This document shows, piece by piece, positions 21,450 through 32,137 of a DNA stretch of 64,000 nt. How positions within the stretch are numbered: position 1 is the stretch's first letter; each line of letters starts with the position of its first letter. The position numbers and the translations under genes are program-made. Below the pieces are notes generated by a model. It did not search any database. It had not been told where the DNA came from and was given only the letters and a program-made list of their open reading frames with translations. The stretch covers positions 186,001-250,000 of the forward strand of contig JAZGUH010000939.1 in the NCBI GenBank assembly GCA_037893225.1, read 5' to 3'. Origin of the DNA: Hippasteria phrygiana. Its lineage: Eukaryota > Echinodermata > Asteroidea > Valvatida > Goniasteridae.

Positions 21450-22225
21450 AGATGCTTTCTACAGTCAACCACGGTTACCAGTTAGAATTCAAAAGCACCC
21501 CTCCGTCAGATACCCACGTTCGCGAAACGCCGGTTCCGGTCAATCTACAGACAAATGTCTGGCTCTGGAAAAGGAGATCTCCCTTGTCGGGAAGAGAGCT
21601 GTCCAACCTGTTTCTCTGGCAGATCAGTTCAACGGGTTCCTTTCTTCCTTCTTTCTACCTCCAAAGAAAGAAACGGGTGAGTGGCGGCCGATTCTCAACC
21701 TGAAACCACTCAACCAGTTTATTAAACCCAGGCGGTTCCGAATCTAAACTCTCAGGGTTACTCTGGATTTTATTCCAACGCCAGCGTGGGCCGCGTCTCT
21801 GGATCTCACAGACGCGTATCCACATCCCGTCCATCCAACGCACTCCCGTTACCTGCGCTTCCGATACCAGGGCCGCACTTTCGAGTCAACCTCACTGAGG
21901 GTATTTACAAGGGTTACGACAGTGGCTGCATTCCTCCGACGTCAGAACGTCATGATTTTCATGTATCTGGATGACTGGCTAGTTTTCGGCAGATCGGAGG
22001 CCGAGACTGCTCGGCGGATGAGGGACACTTACACACTGACAACGGCTGTAGAGTTCGTTGTAAACGTGGGGAAGTCCCGTTTCATTCCATCCCAGACACC
22101 AACCTTTCTTGGAGCCGATATCGATTTGTACAAGGGCATCGCGGTTCCCACAGCGGAACGCATTGCCAATCTCCGGCAGTGTATCGGCCTCTTCCTGTCA
22201 GCTCCTGTCAGTGGATGCCCATCAT
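21450..22225 (+). pseudogene. DIRS reverse transcriptase remnant, element C
   Basis: The pieces are QFNGFLSSFFLPPKKETGEW and RPILNLKPLNQFIKP (about 21628-21730); PTPAWAASLDLTDAYPHP (about 21780-21835); then MIFMYLDDWLVFGRSEAETA, with YLDDWL at 21964-21981, and VVNVGKSRFIPSQTPTFLGA. This is the DIRS fingers-palm order with both catalytic Asp codons. The frame ends abruptly near 22225, where unrelated DNA begins; RNase H is missing. Confidence 0.88.
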
Positions 22226-23120
22226 CGTTGACTGTGGAATTCGAAAGACTGAACACAAGTAAAGTTAGAACGAAAACCCCTAATATTGGAAAAGGCAATA
22301 TCAAGAGGCTTAGAAAGACGCGCAGAAGGCGGCGGCGGCGGTGGGTTTGCGCGTGCAGGTAAGGTATCAGAATTGGTCAAATGTGAAGTCATGTTGGTGG
22401 TTAATCGAAAAAGTAAAATATTTCACAGTTAACCGGGGGATTGAAACTAGCCCAAAACAATCAGAAGAATCGAAGGAACCCAGCGAATGTTCATTGTTTG
22501 TAACAATGCCATTCCGATGGCCTCAGGAATGCAACCGAAAGTGGCTGCATGGACCACCATCCATCCATGCATGTCCATGGCAGTACAACCACTATGGCAT
22601 TTTACACCCAGTGGCGGATCTACGGGGGGGGGGGGGGGGTTTGGGGGTTTAACCCCCCCCCCCCCCCCTCCCTTGGGCTGTACGGGTTTAATGCCCCGGA
22701 CCCCCCCTAGCAAAGCGTGCCTTTGGCACGCTGAGGTGTGTAGGCCAATCACCTCAGGTAAACCCCCCCCCCCCCCCCCCTTAGTTAACAACTAGATCCG
22801 TCCCTGACACCTGTTGATAGATCAGCCTTTTAGAGCATTACCAATGAGTTTGGGATCCTATACTACCAGGCGGCCATGACCTGCAACATTTCCGATACCC
22901 TTCGAAAAGGCTAAGTTCAGAAGATCCAAAGAAGGCCAAGGGCAAGTACAAAATAGTTATAAGAACAGAATAACTGTGAAAAGGAAAGAACAATGAGAGA
23001 AAAAGAAAGAAAGGAAGGAAGGAACTGGCAGGACTTTGCGTAGTTCTGAAACAAGATAAAACCTCTTCACAGAACCACTGCAAAGGTGGGGTAACTACGC
23101 CAGACGGAAAGGCAGAAAAC
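22226..23120. other. Foreign DNA inside DIRS element C
   Basis: Reverse transcriptase stops at about 22225 and DIRS coding resumes at about 23160. The interval includes GGCGGCGGCGGCGG at 22328, the MITE at 22609-22806 and a purine-rich GAAAGAAAGGAAGGAAGGAA tract near 23000. It replaced RNase H, whose loss accompanied or followed the insertion. Confidence 0.55.
22609..22806. mobile_element. 198-bp MITE, CAGTGGCGGATCT ends, ACACC target duplication
   Basis: The ends CAGTGGCGGATCT and (reverse complement) CAGGGACGGATCT are inverted repeats. ACACC flanks both sides and is a likely target duplication. The interior holds long G and C runs and the stem GTGCCTTTGGCAC. Sequences starting with a related word, GGCGTAGCCAGG, occur at 30578 and 35297. 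Confidence 0.75.
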
Positions 23121-23159
23121 AAATTGTCCACAAGGTTCCACCATGCTCTCAATAAAGTG

Positions 23160-23335
23160 GACAAACATGTTCGCCTTTCACCCGATCTCCCTTCTCCAAA
23201 GGGTCATCAGGAAAATAGAGAGGGAACGTTGCAAGATTCTTCTGATCGCCCCCTTTTTGCCGCATCAGCCTTGGTTCCCGAGATTAGTGAGACTCCTGGT
23301 AGGAACTTCTCTAATCCTTCCGTCTCGTCTTAACC
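23160..23335 (+). pseudogene. DIRS post-RNase H domain tail, element C
   Basis: The plus frame reads SLLQRVIRKIERERCKILLI and APFLPHQPWFPRLVRLLVG. The I-L-I-A-P-F-x-P-x-x-x-W-F segment follows the RNase H and methyltransferase-like region in DIRS elements; the same segment in element D is ILIAPFWPRRAWFP (about 56380-56430). Confidence 0.78.
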
Positions 23336-23399
23336 TGTCGTCTGAATAACAGCACCCAGCACCAGGGGATCTCCACCTGGCGTGTTGGCCACTGTCAAG

Positions 23400-24620
23400 C
23401 ATGCCTTCCTCTCAGCAGGCCTTTCTGAAGGCGCTGCAGCATTGGCAGCAAAGGGACGTCGCCTGTCAACAAGACATCTACAACATTAGGTTACAACATT
23501 ATAGTAGGTGGTGCGACGAACAAGTGGTGGATCCGCTTACAGCGTCTCTAATGGCTTTTTCGGATTTCCTATTATCCCTGTTCCACGCTTATTTGGCGAT
23601 AGGAACAGTGAAAATTACAGATCAGCCATTGCAGTGGTCCACAAATGCTTCTCTGATGGAACCTCCCTCTCGTCTAACATAGGGATTACACATCTCCTTC
23701 GGGGGTTGTTCAATGAAAGACTGCCAGTCCGTAACCTAGTTCTATCCTGGAATTTGGTTTAAGTCCTCAAAGTTCTGGCCAGAGTGCCATATGAGCCATC
23801 GAGTCGGGCGTCCCTCCTTCATCTGTCTGCAAAGCTAGCCTTTCTACTTGCGGCAGCTACGGCCAGACGGAGTAGCGATATTTATGCGCTCACATTAGAA
23901 GCGGGTCACATACGCCTGGTCCCTTAGGCAACCTTCTTGATGAAAAATCAGACCTCAGGTTTCACCCCACCTGATATTTTTGTTCCAGAAATTCAATAGA
24001 TCTCCTCAGTTCCCTCAGACAGACTATAGTGCCCGGTGCAATCCCTTAAAGAGTGGCTGCAATGGAATTTTTATTGTGTACATCGATCAAATAAAGTTTT
24101 TGAAACACAATTGTGTGTTGTTTGTATTTTTGTATTTCGCGTAAGCATTTTAAAATATTTTTCTTAATTCGGGAGTTTCCGTGTTCCCTAAAATGACGTC
24201 ACGCAGTTAGGGGCGCGGAAACAATAGAGAAAGGGGGGACTTTATTCTGGGAAAAATAAACACCAAAAATGGGTAGAAACACGGAAACACATTTTAATCA
24301 CATTTCTTATATTGTAAAAGAGTTATACAACACAAAATTAAATTTGTGGTACAATTTTATTGCAGCCACCCTTTTAGTGGTATCTGGCACGCACTAAACC
24401 GCTGAGGCGGGCTTGCACTCAGTTATTCATTACTTCGGCACCCCAACTTCGTCCGGCCTCTCGGGAAACAATTGCACGCTGGATAGTTTCGGCTGTCAAG
24501 TTCGCAAATCCGGACTGGCCATCCAAAGTGGATGCTTCCGTCTAAGGACTCACCTGGGCGCATGATGTTCACCCTCGACTTTCACCTCTTGCTACCTGCG
24601 TGACGTGCTCCTGAGTAGAG
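23400..24620 (+). pseudogene. DIRS tyrosine recombinase remnant, element C (split by MITE)
   Basis: The recombinase integrates the circular cDNA. Visible pieces are IYNIRLQHYSRWCDEQVVDP (N-terminal SAM-like part, about 23478-23540), NYRSAIAVVHKCFSDGTSLS, then SAKLAFLLAAATARRSSDIY (about 23826-23885, with the first catalytic Arg). After the insertion at 24052-24370 comes TQLFITSAPQLRPASRETIA RWIV. Stops and frameshifts abound. The box II H-x-x-R and final Tyr region is too degraded to place firmly. Confidence 0.82.
24052..24370. mobile_element. ~319-bp MITE inside the DIRS recombinase
   Basis: The ends GTGGCTGCAATGGAATTTT and reverse-complement GTGGCTGCAATAAAATTG are inverted repeats, and the DIRS protein reads across the insertion (CPVQSLK before, WYLARTKPL after). 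Flanks CTTAAAGA and CTTTTAGT could be a diverged 8-bp duplication, as hAT elements make. Interior non-coding, with one ACGTCACG and near-palindromic GTTTCCGTG/CACGGAAAC. Confidence 0.75.
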
Positions 24621-24756
24621 GCAGAACGGGGAAGGCAGTTCTTACACCTACCCAGTCTTCCTCCAGGAGCTCTACCCAGCTGACTGGTTCTTCCCGGCAT
24701 CGCCAGGAGCCCATTTAAGGTGGGTAGAGAACTTTTTTGTTCAGTTAGGAGTCTCG

Positions 24757-24800
24757 CCTACCCAGAAGTAGTGACCTTGGGTAAGTGAGTGAAGTAGACT
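24757..24800. repeat. Right ITR of DIRS element C
   Basis: Reverse complement reads GTCTACTTCACTCACTTACC then CAAGGTCACTACTTCTGGG, matching the left end at 19073-19115 with few changes. Confidence 0.75.
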
Positions 24801-24840
24801 CCTGATCCCCATATAGTGTGGGACGAGTCTACGAGCGATA

Positions 24841-25056
24841 CTTACCCAAATAGCCACTACTTTTGGATATTTATCCAGCCCACAGGCTCAATTCGCTAAA
24901 GGTTTACTCAACCGTCAGGTGCCCTCTCGGGGCCTACCCATCATGCTATGCGGTGACTCCGCCATCTTAAATCCTCCTTTTTTCTTGTGCCCCAGAGGGT
25001 AGAACTCGTAACGCGAGCCGAGAGTGGGGAGGAGGGTGGGATGCTATTTGGGTAAG
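24841..25056. mobile_element. 216-bp DIRS mini-derivative
   Basis: Starts CTTACCCAAATAGCCACTAC and ends GCTATTTGGGTAAG; the outer 14 bases are a perfect inverted repeat. The first about 150 bp copy the start of element C (GGATATTTATCCAGCC, CATCATGCTATGC, GCCATCTTAAATCCTC). It lacks all coding sequence and lies 40 bp past element C's right ITR in the same orientation. Confidence 0.72.
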
Positions 25057-25079
25057 TACTGTGGGGGAGGATTTTGTAG

Positions 25080-25960
25080 GTGGCACTTTGGTCACTAAAC
25101 AACCTCAAATCTTAATCAAAATTAACATAAACATAGACCCTAATCTTAAATTGTGTGCCGATGAGTGATGTCATCTTAAAGGTGCATTTTTGAAGGGCCA
25201 TATCTAGAGAACCGTAGGTCCGATTGCCTTCAAACCTGGTTCGTGGGTATACGTAGGCCTGCATGAAACTTGAGGTGACGTCATGACAACGTCATCATAC
25301 GATTTTATAGCAATGTTTAAATTCTTGAACGTTTAAGCCGTATCTCAACAGAATATTCTAAGTTCGAAATTCTTTTTGTAATAGGTTTGTTAGGTCATAG
25401 ATATAAATGTGAAAAATGTGTGACATCATGATGACGTCATTAAAAATGTGCTTTTTTTTAAGACATAAGGGTACATCCGATCGTCATGAAAATTGGTGGG
25501 TAGGTAGATATTGTCACTAGAATGCAAAATCAGAAGTGACTTCAATGATGACGTCATCTGCTGATTTTCTTGGAATTTTGAAATCTTGCAAATTTCATTC
25601 TACTCTCAAAATTTAACACTACATTGATCAGATTGACTCCATTCTTGACACAGGCCAAGGCCATGTTGCAAATGCTTGCTTCGAGAAATGTTGTGATGAC
25701 GTCATCACGGATCATGTGACTTCATCTTAAAGGTGCACACTTTAAGTTCCTGTATCTATGGAACCGGACATGTACATGTACATCCACATCCGATTGGGTG
25801 CAGTCTTGGTATGCTGATATGCCAGGATTTGATAGATGGAAATCAGATTTATAAGGATTTTAAAAATATTAAAACAAATTCAGCATTTTAAGCAATCTTT
25901 CCACTTTATTCAGCAAACTAAACATGGTAAATTAAAAATTATGTTTGTAACTTGTTTGGG
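25080..25960. repeat. TGACGTCA-rich dispersed repeat, copy 3
   Basis: The block order is GTGGCACTTTGGTCACTAAA, AAGGTGCATTTTTGAAGGGC, CATATCTAGAGAACCGTAGG, TGACGTCATGACAACGTCAT, TTTTTGTAATAGGTTTGTTA and GTGACATCATGATGACGTCA, with a partial second unit from 25640. The terminal segment near 26100-26180 (GAAAAGCTCTATGTTCTGTTC) resembles the end at 38170-38215. Confidence 0.82.
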
Positions 25961-26665
25961 AGGTCATGTTCATGTACAAAAATTTGTGAAAATTGTGGCG
26001 TAATTTTTTTATGCAATAAAAATTGAATTTTCAGTACAATGAGACTTATTGTCATGAAACTTTGTATATGACATTGATCATTTATCTGACTGCACATGAA
26101 CTGAAATGGCTTAAACCCATAAAAACAAACATATCTCGGAAAAGCTCTATGTTCTGTTCCTGTAACAGACATAGATCTGTAGTTTTACTTTTTGTTCTTC
26201 TTTCTTTTTTGGGTGGGTGGTTTAGTACCACTCAATTAACCTGTTCAACCCAGTTTCACATATGTCAGCTCCACTAAATTTCCTCTTTCACACTTTGGTT
26301 TGTGTTCACCAGCCACCCACTTGTGCATTGGCATCAGTTCCACATAATCAGGTCCTTTTTCAACAAAGATCATTTTGGCTAAAGCTTGTTTTTAGAGATT
26401 TCTCAAGACTATTTTTGATATCTTTTGGAATCAAACTATTACAAAAGAGTTGAGTGTCAATCATGTATATTAACCAAGATCATCAAGATAAATGCGGAGG
26501 CATGGAATTGCTACCCATTCTTATTAGTATGCAATGTGCATTTTAATCAGTACATGCACAGTACTAAAATGAACATTTCCTTATGTGGTTTAATCCCACC
26601 TTTTCCCTTCACCTTGCACCGTACCCCACCCTTACATGTATACATCTACCTCTGTGTGCCCATCC

Positions 26666-26982
26666 ACACTGCCAAAAATGATTCTTGCATTTCTTAACAT
26701 AAGAAAATATTTCTATTTCAAGAAAAATGTTCGTCTCACTCTCTAGAAAATTGTTCTAGGGAGTGAGACAAGAAAACTGTTCTTGAAATAAGACAATTTT
26801 CTCATTTAACCCTAACCCTGCCAGACGCAGCACCGTCCATCTGTGCTGAGAGCTCCACTTTGCTTGACTCTCCACACAAGTCAATGTGACAAAGGATGCA
26901 ATCTGATGCCTCTGGCAGGGTTCTAGCAAACGTGCCCTGGAGGGTTAGGGTTAAAGAAAACCATTTTTGGCAGTGTCCTAGC
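26666..26982. mobile_element. MITE with CACTGCCAAAAATG ends, holding a nested MITE
   Basis: CACACTGCCAAAAATG (26667-26682) and CATTTTTGGCAGTG (about 26967-26981) are inverted. Inside is an imperfect foldback with AGAAAATTGTTCTAGGGAGT at its centre (26745-26764), and the 149-bp TTAA element is inserted at 26806. Confidence 0.75.
26806..26954. mobile_element. 149-bp MITE with TTAA ends (copy 2)
   Basis: TTAACCCTAACCCTGCCAGA ... GGAGGGTTAGGGTTAA, the same length as copy 1 at 13323. It lies inside the MITE of 26666-26982, so it arrived later. The TTAA at both ends fits piggyBac-type insertion. Confidence 0.85.
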
Positions 26983-27358
26983 CCAACACCACATCCCCAT
27001 TCTAAATTCTTCCACTCCACTCCACTTCCACTCACTACCCCAACTCTAGCAACATAATATCCCAATCCCATGAACTTAAAACCCATTTTATCCACGCATG
27101 TATGTAAATCCCCACTCGTATGTAAATCCCCACTCATTTTAAATCTGAATCAGTGTACCCCACCCCACCCCACAAAACCCCACCCCACAAAACCCCCTTA
27201 CTCACTCAAATCCTCATGAAACACTTTCAACCAGATGTTCCATTTATCTAAAGGTACACAACTACATCTGCCTCAAAACCAGTGTACGTGCTTGCATGCA
27301 TAACATTTGTCGTGGAATAGGTCTGTAGATAATCATTTATATTTGCTGTCTATTTCAG

Positions 27359-27476
27359 CGATATTCGGCAGTAATCTTTCTGCAAAAACTCTGTGTCCTT
27401 CAGCTACCCAGGCCATTGGTAGGCATTATGATCTACACAGTCTTTATGGATATTCAGAGGCTGTTGCCACCAATGA
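27359..27476 (+). CDS. GAA: GAA-like GH31 alpha-glucosidase, exon iii (HYDLHSLYGYSEA)
   Basis: The exon follows TCTATTTCAG and encodes IFGSNLSAKTLCPSATQ and then HYDLHSLYGYSEAVATNE, the conserved H-Y-x-L-H-x-L-Y-G segment of GH31 enzymes. It is 118 bp. The donor GTAAGT begins at 27477, inside the apparent GAGTAAG, so the exon ends after GA and the last Glu codon is completed by the G opening the exon at 34781. An apparent TAA directly after the coding stretch is therefore part of the splice donor, not a stop. The next intron contains the 3.8 kb inverted-end element and the 10-bp array. Confidence 0.92.
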
Positions 27477-27689
27477 GTAAGTTTGTACAATAAAATTAAA
27501 GAGGTTGAGATTTTGTAACTTGTACATGTATACGTACAACTTTATTAAAGCATACATGTACTTTACCATACACAAAGGAAAAAAGACTCGGTTGAGATTT
27601 TAAACTTACATGTACATGTACATGTACATGTATGTATTTTGAAACATGAAAATGAATTCTAGTACCTGCTGCATGCTTTGCCAAAACTC

Positions 27690-27850
27690 AATCCTTAGTG
27701 TCCCCAACCCCCAAACCCTCCTCCTTTGCGTGCCTTTGCGTGCACGGTAAAACGAGGGAGATTTTGGCACGCATTTGCACGCATCGGCACTCGTGGGCAC
27801 GGACTTGCACGCAGTGGCCTTTAGTGGCATGCAAACGGACTGATTTGCAA
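27690..27850. repeat. Degenerate GCACGCA/TGCGTGC repeat
   Basis: Short phrases TTTGCGTGC, GGCACGCATTTGCACGCATC and GGCACGGACTTGCACGCAGT recur about every 10-12 bp. They resemble the clean 10-bp array at 32561-32770, five kb away, on the other side of the 3.8 kb element. Confidence 0.6.
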
Positions 27851-28089
27851 CCAGCCTGAGTGTACAATAGAGATCGTCTCTGGGGGCACCTTTTATGTCC
27901 CAGATAATCCGCTAATCCGGATTAGTGTGCAACTGCTAGAATTAATCTTTCTTTCTGCAAGTTGGGGCTTAAGCGATTTCTTATAACTATTAATTTAAGG
28001 GTTTTCTGTAGAATTTGCGATACAGTTTCTCGGACTTGTTTCCCTAAAAAAATCCAAACCACAAATCTGAGACAAAAGATATGAGAATT

Positions 28090-28307
28090 TGAAAAGGTCC
28101 TCCATGAAAATTCTTGACTCTTCAAACGCAATGAATGGCAAGGTGAACATGTACATGTAAGTCCTTATATCTTCATAATGTAAAAGTTGTTTCAGTTGGC
28201 TCCGCCATCTTGAATTTCTCCACAGTTTCATAATTCGTAAGCGCCATGTTAGAGTTTTTTAAATTATCTCACAATCAAGAAATTGTTTTTGTGTATTTTC
28301 TCAATAT
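28090..28307. repeat. 257-bp repeat unit, left copy
   Basis: CTTGACTCTTCAAACGCAAT through TTTTTGTGTATTTTCTCAAT aligns with 32190-32394 at about 80%. The transposon at 28308-32137 lies exactly between the two copies. Confidence 0.82.
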
Positions 28308-30601
28308 TGGGGGAACACCAATATTATTCTTCCCGTTCCCACGCGTGCGGACGGGAAGGAACGCCCCATTGTTCTTAATCTCCCCGTTCCCCCGCGTGCG
28401 CACGGGCCCCGTTCTGCACGCGTTCCTGATTTACATCAATACAATAGCGCGGTCACGGTGCATGAGCTGCCATTGTGTGAACACCTTGGCCCCCTGATGA
28501 ACAGCGGTTTGTGCCAAGAAGTATCCGTTGTACATAGAAGTATGTTTATAATTGAGGCCGACAGTGTAGAGAAATGTTGCTAAAGAAGAATTCGTTGTAC
28601 AGTTTAATACAACACGATCGTCTTAAACATGTTTTCATTTCTTTTGCAGGTACATCAAGGTGAAGAGGCATCTGTATTAAGCTTGGAAATTAATTTCATT
28701 TTTAATTTTTTTTGCCGGGGGATTTTTAAACATGTGGGTGGCAGAAACATATTCGAGTCGGCATGTGAACTCGGCACAAATGTGAATTCCAGAGGAAAAT
28801 CCCGCTGCATCGTTGATTATTTCCCCATAATTATTTGTTTGTGTGCCGATGGCCCCGGAACTGTCGTCGAATATAAACGCATAATTCATATCAAAAAGTG
28901 TTGTTTTATGGTGTAGAGAACAAGACTAGAACAAAAACTGCCCATGCCAAAAATGGCTGAGGAATTTCAGCGATATTTCCTGTAAACATCGAAAAAAAAA
29001 TATTTCTTTCTGATTGGCGGGAAATTTTTAATGGTTTTTTTTTTTTTTTTTTTTACGACTAAAAAACTAATGAGGATTTCGGGTAAAATAAGAATTTGAA
29101 GGGATTTTTTGCACAACGCTGATTGCCGCCCAGGGTCGTTATATACAGCCCATTGCCCCCCCCCCCCCCCCCCCCCCCCCCCAAATTTTAGTTTTGTTTT
29201 GTTTTGTTTTTTATTTGCGAGAGGATGACAATTTCTTTTCGATCCTGCATTTTATAAAGTTTTCGTCAAAACAACGCGGGTTTTTCCTTCTTAGGTGGGG
29301 GTTTAGGGTAGGCCTATACACTGCTCGGATGTAGGCCTGTTTTCAAATGCTTCTATTGCAACTTGCAACACTCGTGGAAAAGTACCAGGTGTGTACCGCG
29401 GCTGTTTAAGTCGCGGGTCAAGTTGGTATAGGGTGCAAGCTGATTCAAGATTTCATCGTGGCTTTTGCTGTTATGTGACGCATTAAATAGCCGTGACAAC
29501 CAGGTACTCATTGATATCACGCACCGAAGGCGTGCACGTCTTTGTACACGTATACCCCACTGATATGCCCATAATGCAGCGGCCGCTGCATGCTGGGGGC
29601 TGGTAGTCGGTACGGTCATACGCTCCGCCGATCCCCAGGCGCTTCTCTGGCCCTTCGCGGTGCCGTGCGGGACGGTGTGTTGGAGCTATACATCTGGTGC
29701 CACGGACCGATCTCCATATGTATGTCTTCTGGTACGATATTTTTGGGGCCCTTTCAGTTTAGGCTGATTTTGAGCTACATTTGTAGACTTGTTGCAAATG
29801 ATGCTATACCAGACCCTGCTGCATGATGAAGACCAATTTGACTTGTGACAAGCTAAGAACGCCATGACAAAGCTTGCCTGGGAAGAGCGCAGTGTTGCAG
29901 CCACAGTTGGCCTCTGCACAGTTACTAATTTATTGGACACGGATATTCTCGCTCTTGACAATAGATTTATGATGACACTTCCAATTATTTTACTCTAGTC
30001 TAATCACGTCAATTTGCTGAACGGTATTTACTTTATTAAAGAACCAAATGTCTTTGTTGATTTTTAAACTCATCGAATCAATTTGTTTCGTTTATAAAGA
30101 TTTTATGAAGATGCGTCGACATTTCCATAAAAATCCAGGCTGATGTCTGATAATAAATAGTAGCCTATCTGATAATAATGAAAACACTGATTGTTAATAA
30201 TCAGGCAATTTTGTAATGTAATAAAGTTTGAGTACATTCGGTAGTTTTTTTTCTATTTTGCCCTATTTTGCAGAATTTCAAAGGCGTATAGCAATTTAAA
30301 ATGTGTCATTCTTCAGTCTATAAGTTGTGCACAATGCACATACAGTAAACAGCCGTTGGCAACTGTAAGGGCGTCCGTCTAGCCAGTTTGGCTCATCGCC
30401 AAGAATGAGTGTGGGAACTGCCCTGGCGCGGCAAAACAGACAGGTAGGTCGTTATGACGACGAGATTACTCCACCAACGAGCTGAAACTAACATTTAGAG
30501 AACCGCCCAGATACATGTATAATTATGTGGATTGGATACAGGGCATTTCCATAGTAACATTATCGCCTAGCAGCGGCGTAGCCAGGGTTGTCTCCATGGG
30601 T

Positions 30602-30633
<32 letters not shown>

Positions 30634-32137
30634 GGGGGGGGTGGGGGGGTGGGTGGGTGGGTGGGTGGGTGGGTAAGTGTTTTTTTCTATACAATACCAT
30701 TATTTTCTGCATTTGCGAACTTTTCAGGGGGGGAGGGGGCGACTGGGGTTACTTGTAGATTGCACCAAGTACAATGTAATTTGCTTTGGCACCATAAGTT
30801 TGCGTAAATATTTATCCCGATTTATTATTGTCTTAAATTTTATATGATTTATATCGCCGTATAAAAGATTTTCCTTGTTATTATGACGCAAACAAATTCT
30901 CATATTAAAAATCTCCCACACCCCCACCCCACAACCCCACCCAACATCGCCCCACCCAACATCGCCCCACCCCCACATCACCCACACCCACACCCCACGG
31001 AAATTGGTATTACATAGGCTCTCATCTGCTTCGAAACTCGCCAAAAATGAAAAAGACATGTTGGACAAGAGAATCGAACATGTTTACAGTGGTTTTAGAA
31101 CTTCTGACGCGCAAATATTTTATTTTCCAATGGATCGGTTTACATTTTGGGCTTTTTCACCAAATTTTTCAAAAGTAATTATTAAAAAACAAATCCAGGC
31201 GGCCCCCAATAAGAAGCATGTTTTATTTCTCATTTCGCCTTATTGCTTACCACTTTTTACGCCTGACTTGCGTTCGTTGTTTTTATTCCTGTTGCCTAAA
31301 TATATTTTTTCAGAGTACAGAAATGAAAGTGACATTGAAATGAATATATGGGCATTGGATTAAAATCTTATTAATAGTCTTCTGGATTCTGTCTAGAACA
31401 TTTAGGCCCAACGAAATATCTACATTGCCTAAAAGTTTAGACGTTTAGACGAGGCATGCTTCAGAAAAAAATATTTCTGTCAATCAGTAAAGCAATAATC
31501 AGAACATACTTACAGTCGACGCATGAATATGGCTTCGAAAAAAAAATGTAATCTTGGTTTGCTTTCACTGTGTACTTTAGTGATTGCGCGTGATGGATGA
31601 ACTTATTTGTATATATACATTTTGTTTAAATAATTTACGGAACAGAGAAAGGGTCGTACTGCTCCGATGGCAGCAATCGTGCAGTAAACCTGACGAAAAT
31701 ACTTTCAAAACAAGGGAATATAAAATGACTTGTTTTTGAACCACGTTAATTTTACGTCAAATAGCTAAAGCCGGAGATCATATCGGAGCTTATTTACTTT
31801 TTAGAGGAGTGCTCGGCACAACTAAATAAAAAGGTAAAATAACCTCTGTAGATTCAGAAAGAAGTTTGGTTTAATTCCTTTAAAAAATAAATTAGTGTTG
31901 ATCAAGAGATCGCATACCTTTGATGCTGCTCGCGTTCCGCACGCGTCGGAACGGCTACTTAACATAACAAAAGCACAGTACAATGGGGCGTTCCTGCCTG
32001 CCCAGTGGGCCAGATTTCCCCCCGTTCCACCGCGTGAGAACGGTCCTTTTGTTCAGTTGTATTGCCTCCCGTGAAGAACGGTGAGGAACGCGTCCGCACG
32101 CGTGGGAACGGGAAAAATAATATTGGTGTGCTCCCTT
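28308..32137. mobile_element. 3.8 kb inverted-end element, no recognised coding
   Basis: The left end GGAACACCAATATTATTCTT then CCCGTTCCCACGCGTGCGGA is the complement of the right end (TCCGCACGCGTGGGAACGGG, AATAATATTGGTGTGCTCCC). Further subterminal CCCGTTCC...ACGCGT words follow on both sides. Interior 28500-31900 has a C run (29157-29182), a G run (about 30602-30632) and open frames on the minus strand at 29353-29619 and 29686-29961 without a firm match. A non-autonomous or badly decayed DNA transposon. Confidence 0.7.
30570..30675. repeat. GGCGTAGCCAGG element end with G run and (GGGT)n
   Basis: AGCGGCGTAGCCAGGGTTGT TCTCCATGGG then about 30 G and GGGTGGGT repeats. The same opening occurs at 35293 (AGCGGTGTAGCCAGGGCTCT). 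A strong G-quadruplex-forming run. Confidence 0.65.

Larger units (their letters stand above)
19079..24800 (+). mobile_element. DIRS-like retrotransposon C, interrupted
   Basis: The left end (CTCACTCACTTACCCAAATA, 19079) and right end (about 24757-24800) are inverted repeats around CTCACTCACTTACCCAA. On the plus strand the order is tandem leader repeats (19629-20350), a gag-like zone, reverse transcriptase with YLDDWL, foreign DNA with a MITE (22226-23120), the end of the post-RNase H domain, and tyrosine recombinase split by a second MITE. All frames are broken. The most complete DIRS structure in the window by layout, but inactive. Confidence 0.85.

Noticed and set aside
22447..22795. Gly- and Pro-rich overlapping proteins
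   Set aside because: Read out of the C and G runs of the 198-bp MITE; no independent support.
27475..27480. Premature stop (TAA) directly after VATNE in exon iii
   Set aside because: The TAA is inside the GTAAGT splice donor starting at 27477; the Glu codon is completed by the next exon in frame.
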